Notes under the pieces: model-generated
The model's input: only the letters and a program-made list of their open reading frames with translations
What the model was told of the DNA's origin: nothing
The model's database searches: none
NCBI GenBank assembly: GCA_000969725.1
Contig: JXSR01S048372.1
Source of the DNA: Ophiothrix spiculata
Taxonomy: Eukaryota > Echinodermata > Ophiuroidea > Amphilepidida > Ophiotrichidae
Strand: one strand, 5' to 3'
DNA length: 27,137 nt
Part shown: positions 21,201-27,137 of the stretch, piece by piece
How the letters are laid out: every line of letters starts with the position of its first letter
Position numbering within the stretch: position 1 is the stretch's first letter
Translations under genes and position numbers: made by a program

Positions 21201-22073
21201 ATTTTACAAACAAACATTTGCCTCTTTCTTGACATATTACATCAATACATGCTTTTTGAGAAAAGCCTCATACCTAAGCCAACATGCAAAACAAAACTCT
21301 TGTTTTGAACTTTTCTCAAGATATTTGATTAAAATTCTCACAATATTTAGTAGTTGAGTGTTACTATTCAACATAACAAGTGTAAATCATCTGTAGAATT
21401 TTTTCTAATGTACCTTTTGAAAAAAAAATTGACATCAACTTATCAGCAAAATTTCATTCAAAAGTACAAGCAAGGTTTTGAGCACATCCCTGTAGTCTTC
21501 TTTCTTTGAGTAATTGTGCTGTCAGGTATAATTTTTCGATGTTTTCTAGGGATGGACATTTAAAGCTATTTAACAGGCCTTATTGACCTTCTGGTCCTTT
21601 CCTCCATAAGTATGTTTTTTTTAAATGTAATTTTATGGAAATAAAGAATCTGAATCTAACACATCCCTTGAAAGTTCAATGCCATATGAGTTTATGCTTT
21701 CTGTGCAGATCAATTGGATGTAGCTAGTGCCACATGAGATCTGGCATAAAAACCCATGGGTTTTAGCTAGTGCCATGTGAGGTTCGACATAAAATCAATG
21801 GGTTTCTGCCTCTTCTATTGGATCTAGCTAGTGCCATATAGGATCCGTCATGAAAACCCATGAGTTTCAGACCATGCAATGGGATCTGCAATATATAAAA
21901 ATCTATTGATTTTGGGCAGTGCCATGGGATCCAGCATAAAAACTTTTGTTTTTCAGGCAGTGAAAATGGGATCTGCAATAACATTGGTTTTGGAGCAGTG
22001 ACATTGGATCCAGCATCAAAACCTATGGAATTTGAGCAATGCAATGGGATTTGCAATATGAGATGATACTCAC
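18249..22073 (-). other. Intron of SH2 gene (3.8 kb)
   Basis: Phase-0 intron splitting the SH2 domain between the FLVR strand and strand C. It begins at GTGAGT and ends at aaaattgcag. Its 5' portion is a 42-bp minisatellite (21690-22062). The remaining 3.4 kb is AT-rich, with no coding signal I could support on either strand. Confidence 0.75.
21690..22062. repeat. Intronic minisatellite, about 42-bp unit, 8-9 copies
   Basis: The phrase 'gtgccat..gggatctgcaata / ggatccagcataaaaa' recurs at about 21735, 21777, 21838, 21880, 21924, 21966, 22004 and 22045, mostly 38-44 bp apart. Copies are diverged and alternate between two variants. The last copy stops about ten bases from the splice donor at 22073. 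On the transcribed strand the units contain attgcag followed by atcccat, which resembles a 3' splice site without a strong pyrimidine tract. Confidence 0.8.
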
Positions 22074-22180
22074 CCTGTGCGAGCTATCCCTGACTAGGTA
22101 CTGACATGACTGTCCCTGTGATAGCATAAGGTATTCGCATTCCTGTCGAAGCATTTTGCCATAGTACCATGGTTGGGTTG
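22074..22180 (-). CDS. SH2 domain, N-terminal half (exon)
   Basis: This 107-nt exon has acceptor cttgttgcag and donor agg|GTGAGT. It supplies residues 639-674. It starts with the canonical SH2 opening WYYGK (643-647), has the alpha-A arginine in LRQECE (Arg650), and contains the FLVR-type strand YLVRDSS with the invariant phosphotyrosine-binding arginine (Arg669). The exon is too short to be found from open-reading-frame length alone. It is identified by the motif and by phase agreement on both sides (phase 1 in, phase 0 out). The opening resembles Nck SH2 domains and the RDSS strand resembles Crk. This is comparison from memory, so the subfamily stays open. Confidence 0.92.
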
Positions 22181-22982
22181 CTGCAACAAGATTTAAGAAT
22201 ATTGCATTACTACATGAATTGCATACATTTTTAAAAGTATTTGGAAGGTTATTTACAATGCATACAATAACCCTAACCCCATTGAAACCCACCATATCCC
22301 ATTCCTGAAGAAAATTTTGTAAGTCTAACTACATCATAGATAGGAGTAAACCAGTGGCGTAGCCAGAAGCAATATTTAATTAGTTGGTTGGAAGGGGTCA
22401 TCAGTAAGTAAACTTGTGCCACCATCGGGAATTTTTAATCAAAAAGGATTTAGTCATTTTATTTTAAATGACATCGTTTTGATTAAAATTTGGACATAAA
22501 ATGTAGATTAAGTTGTCTGTGCACTTGTGATACCTATTTTGTTTGATTTTAGACACCTTTCAGGATTTCACATGCCATTTTGGGTTACATATGGATTTTG
22601 GGTTTAGACACCGTTATGGGTTTTACACTCTCTTTTGGGTATTTTGGACACCTTTTTCAGTGTAATAGACACCCTTATCAATTTTATAGACACACTTCTC
22701 TTGTTGACACTTTTTTGACATCTATGGCCACCCATAGTTTTACGTCACGTCAAAATGGTAGCGAAAAATTTTGTTTGGAGGCCGACTATAAATTTACACT
22801 TACACATTTTCTCTGTATGTATATAAATGTTATTTGCAAAGCAGAACTGACAAACCAAATCAATTAAATTCAGAGAATGCTATTGTATGTATTATGCTGA
22901 GAACAACTTGCTGACTCCCCGTGCTGTGTTTAATTTTTCATGGTTATAAAACACTGTAAACCTGTCCTATAAATGCACTCAC
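22181..22982 (-). other. Intron of SH2 gene (0.8 kb)
   Basis: GTGAGT donor, ttgttgcag acceptor, phase 1. It contains a solitary hAT-like end, cagtggcgtagccag, at 22353-22367. It also contains a fragment at about 22755-22806 related to one arm of the inverted-repeat element in the neighbouring intron at 25083-25333. Confidence 0.8.
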
Positions 22983-23541
22983 CGAAACCAAAAGGGGGCG
23001 TAGCCCTGTCTTGTGACATCTTCCTTAATTTACTTCCACCGCTAGAATCACCCGTTGGCCCCAGGCTAGCATTGCTCCCACGCTGACCCCTAGCACAGCG
23101 CATCACATCTCCTGTATTACCCCGGTGCCCCGTGTTGCCATGGCTTTCGGAGCTACTGCGTGTCCCATGACCTTGAGGACTACTTTTAGATTTCAGGTTG
23201 ACTCCTTCCGTGCTCATGGATCTCCCAGTCTGTGCCATGTGATTATTATGAACTGCCGCTAAACTGCTAGCGATAATGTTCTTTAAATGAGCGCTCGGTT
23301 CATTCATTCGCGGACTCCCGGAAGGACTGTCATGTTTAGGTGACATCCTATGAGGTGGGATACCATGGCTTGCAAATGTTGCAGCATTGCCCCAGCTTTC
23401 TTTTCTGCAGTGGCCGTGGTTGCTATGGGTACTAGACGTTGATGTTGTGACATCGTTGGGCGAGCTATGGTAACGTGGCGCTGGAACAGGGCGGTTCATC
23501 TCTATGCTTCCTCTAGGTGAATCCGCACTAGATTGTCTGTC
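22983..23541 (-). CDS. Internal exon of SH2 adaptor gene (linker)
   Basis: This 559-nt exon has acceptor ttaatccag and donor GTGAGT. It enters in phase 0 and leaves in phase 1, and the boundary codon g|ca (Ala) is completed by the next exon. It encodes residues 453-638 of the visible protein, a low-complexity Ser/Gly/His/Asn-rich linker leading into the SH2 domain. Near its start is PVPAPR (470-475), a second PxxxPR motif matching the one in the preceding exon, which suggests two docking sites for the same SH3 partner. Ser-Pro and Arg-x-x-Ser sites are frequent (for example SPKHDSPSGSPR). I see no enzyme motif or membrane segment. The Met at 23499 would make a plausible start on its own, but the frame is open up to the acceptor and the phase agrees with the upstream exon, so I read the exon as internal. 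Confidence 0.85.
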
Positions 23542-23633
23542 CTGGATTAAGTAAAGAAAATATAGGTGGGGACTTCAATGAGACTTATGTATAAATAAAA
23601 CATAAATTATGATGAGTAATTTTATATATAGCA

Positions 23634-23937
23634 CCAGAGGTGGTTTTCAGGATATCCCACAATGCATTATTCTGATACACTGATTGTACAATATGCCTGC
23701 AAATCCAATTCAACTCTTATACTTATGTACAGGTTGCTGAGGTTTTTGAGGTGTTAGCAATGTGGGTAAACACTGGGCTATTGTGAAAAGAAACACATCC
23801 CTAGAAAGATATGAATGAGTACTATTCAATGGAATTCTCAAATTTCTAATAGCCCCTTGTCCAGAAAACCATTATTGCCTATTATATATCAGTGTATCAG
23901 AATAATGCATTGTGGGATATCCTGAAAACCACCTCTG
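23634..23937. mobile_element. hAT-type MITE with perfect 8-bp target duplication
   Basis: The ends are inverted repeats of about 50 bp (CAGAGGTGGTTTTCAGG... at left, its complement ending ...CCACCTCTG at right). The sequence ATATAGCA occurs directly outside both ends (23626-23633 and 23938-23945). An 8-bp duplication together with a CAGNGG terminus is the hAT signature. The 304-bp body has no coding capacity. It lies in an intron of the SH2 gene, and the near-identity of its arms suggests a fairly recent insertion. Confidence 0.88.
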
Positions 23938-25082
23938 ATATAGCACTTTAAGAAAGCAAATATGAATAGTTATCAGCTGTTGCTCTTACATGATGAGAAA
24001 ATCTTATTGGTTTGGGTTTGTGTCTCCAACACTGCAGATGACTGTTTGCATTATGGTAAATACTATCTATCTTTCTGTATGGCTGGCATGTCATGTTTTA
24101 TCAGCTACGGTGTCTTCTTATGTAATTACAAAACAGCATTTTGTTTTCACCCAAAATAGCCATATGAAAATACTTATTCATAATAAGCATTTTAAAAGCC
24201 TATATAAAAATGTTCAGTAAACTGTCACAAATTGTGGACCATTTTGACAATCACACATTAATGAAAACAATGCAACAGACTAAAGTTTCAAGAAATTCCC
24301 ACATTAACAAAATACCTAAATGTGATAGACATTAATTTAAACCTTGACGAGTGCGCTTATTGAAGTTTGTTCCATGCACCCATGGCAATGAATGGTCAGT
24401 AGATAATTAAATAAAATAACAAGCTGAAAATGTCACTTGATTCTGATCATAATGTCAGAAAAATCTCTATCTAAGCTACTGTGTTGTAATTCCATTTTGG
24501 CTGACCAGAACAAATTTGCAAAGGGGACATTTTTTTAGTAATGCGATGATTATAAATATTACCAAGATATTATGTGATTATGCCTTTAAATATGAATGTG
24601 CTTTATGTTTCCTTCAAGGGTTGTGACAAGTCTTGAAGAAACCCAAGTCACATTAAAGTTTAAGGGCAAGATCATGTAACATGTTGGTAACACTTGTGAC
24701 CATTGCTAAAAAAAGGCACAAGAATTTTAGATTGGTAACAGATACAAATTATTGATATTTATTCATACACTCCACGTGTCAACGCAAGGATATAAAGTAA
24801 GCAGAGTATTTTGAAAAGTCCCAATGCACTCTGTGTTCTGGTTCGCGTGACGGGCATTTTGTGTATGAATGTTACATTGCTAGTGTTGAATGATGATTTA
24901 TTTAGTTTAATTTAGATTTAAATATTAACGGCCAAATAAAAGTCTAATTTCTATTCACAAAAGATGCACTATTATCTCCCAGTCATGTATGAATCAGGTT
25001 ACTAAATTTGCATTCCATTATGCTCATGAAATAAAATCAATGCACTTGTGGTAAATTTTGATTATTACGGGCCTTAATTGTG

Positions 25083-25333
25083 AAAGCCAAATCATAGTCG
25101 ACCTCCAAACAAAATTTTTCCTACCAAACATTTGGTCATGACGTCAAAATGACGAGTGACTCCAAACAAAATAACTTCAACATCGGGTTGAGACCAAATA
25201 AAATTTCGCCCTAGATTGCACATGTTATTGAATTGCCATATACATTAAATTCGATGGCAAATATTTGGTGACGCCATGACCAAATGTTTGGTAGGAAAAA
25301 TTGTGTTTGGCGGTCAACTATGATTTGGCCCTT
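25083..25333. mobile_element. Inverted-repeat MITE in SH2 gene intron
   Basis: Arms of about 62 bp are mutually inverted: left 25083-25145 (AAAGCCAAATCATAGTCGAC onward, ending at catgacgtca) and right 25269-25333. The arms are close to 90% alike by eye. The short interior has no open frame. No clear target duplication was found, so the family is not assigned. A diverged stretch like its right arm lies at about 22755-22806 in the next intron. Confidence 0.72.
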
Positions 25334-25455
25334 ACACATCAAAACTGATCACACATGCATTGATTTTGTTTCATTTGTCTTGCGACATGAAATGCGCATT
25401 TATTTATCTATGACTATGGATTGTCCCATTAAGAATAATTGAATATTTGACTTAC

Positions 25456-26811
25456 TAGAGATCCTGATAACCTTTCCACTCTGTCTTCCAGGAAGACATT
25501 TTCATATCGATGTAAAGGTGGTTGCTCCAGCCCTGGAGACGAAGATCCACCCGATGTTTGACTCGTTGAATGGACATGCTGCTGAGGCAACAACGGTAAC
25601 TTATTAGGCTTAGAAAAGGCCACATTCATGTACATGTCATCCTCAGTTTGCCTAAACGATGGGCTATCAACCCAGGGATGTGTCGTGTGTTGGGATGCTT
25701 GAGTCTGTGATTGCTGGGCATGATTTGGCGGTGATGGGATAGGCCGGTCATTGTACTTTGGACTACACGGTGCATCAGGGTTGCTTTCTATGGATGACTC
25801 ACGTCCTTGTCCTCTTGGTAGAGGAACGGGTTTCCTACCATGCATGGCTGCATGTTTTGATTCACATATAGCCTTTGATTCTGTCGCTACAATGACAGGA
25901 TTTGAAGAAGATTTCATACTTTGTCCATCTGGAGAACCTCTGCTTTTAGCTTTAAGAAACGGAAAATTAAATCGGAATTTTTCTTTTGCGGACTTGGGTT
26001 CTGATGGATCCCTAGGTGAAGAAGCTTCACTACCATTTGGACTATTATCCCCCGATGAAGCCAATCTTAAATCACTATCACAAGCTTTGTGGCCAGTCGA
26101 GACCTTTTTACGACGTCCAAATTTATTTGAACTAGAGTCCACTTCTGATTTACTTTTTTTAAGCACAGGTGGTTTTGCTTGTTTTGAATCATCGATTTCA
26201 GCAGAAGGTTCTTGGGCTATACTTAAATCCTGAGGACCAAAGCTGCTGGATTTTGTTATACTTGTCGGATGGTGCTCTGGGGGACATGTAAAATCAAACG
26301 GGTAACCCTCAATGCTAGACTTTCTTCTAACTTTGATATGCATTGCTCTCATTGCAAGAGATAGTTCAACAGATTTCTTCGATGGTGTTTGAGAAGAGTT
26401 TAATTCATCTTGTGAATTTTCATGCATTAATTTATGTTCTTTTTTAGACATAATAACAGGTTCTTGGACCTGTTGCATTTCATCTTCAATCCATGGTTTT
26501 TCACGAGAGGGTAAAGTACGAGTCTTTGGTGTCGATGTAGGTGGTGGTGGTGGGGGTGGTAACGAAGGATCCTGATCTATTCTTTCCTTGCGGGCTTTAA
26601 TGGCATCAGCAAGCTCTGCTTCTGTTGGGAACTTTCTGTTTCTGGTAGGAGTAGAAAGCGCCCTCCTCCGTGACAACGGCGATGTTGGTGGGCTAACAAT
26701 GATGCATTCATTTCCTGTGGTATAGTCAGACTGAGGCATGCAATAAATATTTTCTTGCATCTCTTGCCTTTCTCGTATATGCTGCTGATGTAGTAGCTTT
26801 TGTTTTTGTTG
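25456..26811 (-). CDS. Internal exon of SH2 adaptor gene (first visible exon)
   Basis: This 1356-nt exon encodes exactly 452 codons. It enters after a pyrimidine-rich acceptor (ctcttttcag, minus strand) and leaves at a GTAAGT donor in phase 0. The first residues (QQKQKLLHQQHIRERQ) run open upstream of the Met at 26760, so that Met is internal and the true start lies beyond the window. The chain is disordered and rich in Ser, Pro and Lys. Using visible numbering from the exon start, it has YCMP at Tyr23 (pYxxP, a Crk-type SH2 ligand), seven consecutive prolines at 85-91, PVPLPR at 328-333 (a PxxxPR SH3 ligand of the CIN85/CD2AP type), YMNV at Tyr394 and YENV at Tyr436 (pYxN, a Grb2-type SH2 ligand). 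There is no folded domain in this exon. The motif assignments are established consensus; that any are used is inference. The exon joins in phase to the one at 22983-23541. Confidence 0.88.
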
Positions 26812-27137
26812 CTGAAAAGAGAATCATATGAAAAAAATGAGAAATTGTTACAAATCCTACCTAGAAACTGTGAAATGCATTCTTTTGTTTCAAGGTATTT
26901 TTCAACATTTGCTGACAAGAGCGCATACAGTATTTCATTTGTCCCTTCTACTTGCATTCAGTGGGAGTGCCGACATGGGTAGGATGCCAAATTTACTTTT
27001 ACCTTCGAAAAATGTATCCCTTGCCAGAAGAAAATGACCGTCTCTGGTAAAAAAATCAGCGAGTTTAGATAAAAATTCTAAAACTTGTGGACTTCTTCCA
27101 TAAAAATGTTTATGTATACCCCTCAAATTTCACTTAA
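26812..27137 (-). other. Intron of SH2 gene, reaching the window edge
   Basis: Past the acceptor at 26812-26813 the minus strand shows no further exon with a credible donor. The upstream exons and the promoter lie outside the window. Confidence 0.6.

Larger units (their letters stand above)
23542..25455 (-). other. Intron of SH2 gene (1.9 kb)
   Basis: The intron is bounded by a GTAAGT donor and a ttaatccag acceptor with phase 0 on both sides. It holds two inverted-repeat elements (23634-23937 and 25083-25333). The rest is unremarkable AT-rich sequence. Confidence 0.8.

Noticed and set aside
25751-26233. Plus-strand frame of 160 codons
   Set aside because: It is antisense to the SH2 gene's large exon, with no domain or splice context of its own.
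25429-26760. Met at 26760 as the protein start and 25429 as the stop
   Set aside because: The frame is open upstream to a good acceptor at 26812, and a GTAAGT donor at 25455 joins in phase to the next exon, so both limits are artefacts of ignoring splicing.
26577-26957. Minus-strand frame of 126 codons overlapping the large exon
   Set aside because: It reads the Pro-rich exon in a shifted frame and crosses the acceptor; no motif, and the in-phase frame is clearly the coding one.

Overview
The window looks like AT-rich nuclear DNA from an invertebrate animal. The evidence is one spliced gene with GT-AG introns of 0.8 to 3.8 kb, many short non-autonomous DNA transposons, a LINE fragment, tRNA-derived SINE pieces and several minisatellites. 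The repeated ends of the type CAGTGGCGTAGCCAG, bounded by long G runs, made me think of marine invertebrates such as echinoderms, hemichordates or cephalochordates. That placement is inference; nothing in the window fixes the taxon.

Positions 1 to about 15,730 hold no gene I can support. This part is a repeat field. It has CAGNGGCG-ended (hAT-like) elements at 301-1013, 1195-1477 and 8925-9256. A roughly 138-bp satellite runs from 1560 to 4085 and is broken by two inverted-repeat elements. A nested composite lies at 4525-5653, in which a foldback element sits inside a palindromic MITE and a second copy of that MITE abuts it. A 1-kb foldback element built of 21-bp and 116-bp tandem repeats lies at 6132-7145. 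The decayed 3' end of a non-LTR retrotransposon lies at 7303-7915. Further elements are at 9755-10281, 11376-12164 (a near-perfect hairpin flanked by TTAA), 13796-14206 and 14308-14653 (also TTAA-flanked). A tRNA-type SINE is at 15581-15730. Positions 16205-17935 are a 16-copy array of a roughly 109-bp unit.

Positions 18042 to 26811 on the minus strand carry the 3' part of a single gene. Four exons (26811-25456, 23541-22983, 22180-22074, 18248-18042) join with matching phases (0, 1, 0) into 742 visible residues ending at a TGA. The protein has a long disordered, Ser/Pro-rich region followed by one SH2 domain at the extreme C-terminus with its phosphotyrosine-binding residues intact. The disordered part carries two PxxxPR (SH3-ligand) motifs, a seven-proline run, two Tyr-x-Asn motifs and one Tyr-x-x-Pro motif. 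It therefore looks like a cytoplasmic tyrosine-kinase signalling adaptor. The first exons lie beyond the right edge. The introns hold a 42-bp minisatellite that runs almost into a splice donor, a hAT-type MITE with a perfect 8-bp target duplication, and another inverted-repeat element with a partial relative in a neighbouring intron.

The most unusual items are the SH2 adaptor, whose architecture I could not place in a named family, and the nested composite MITE at 4525-5653, which has clear insertion footprints.
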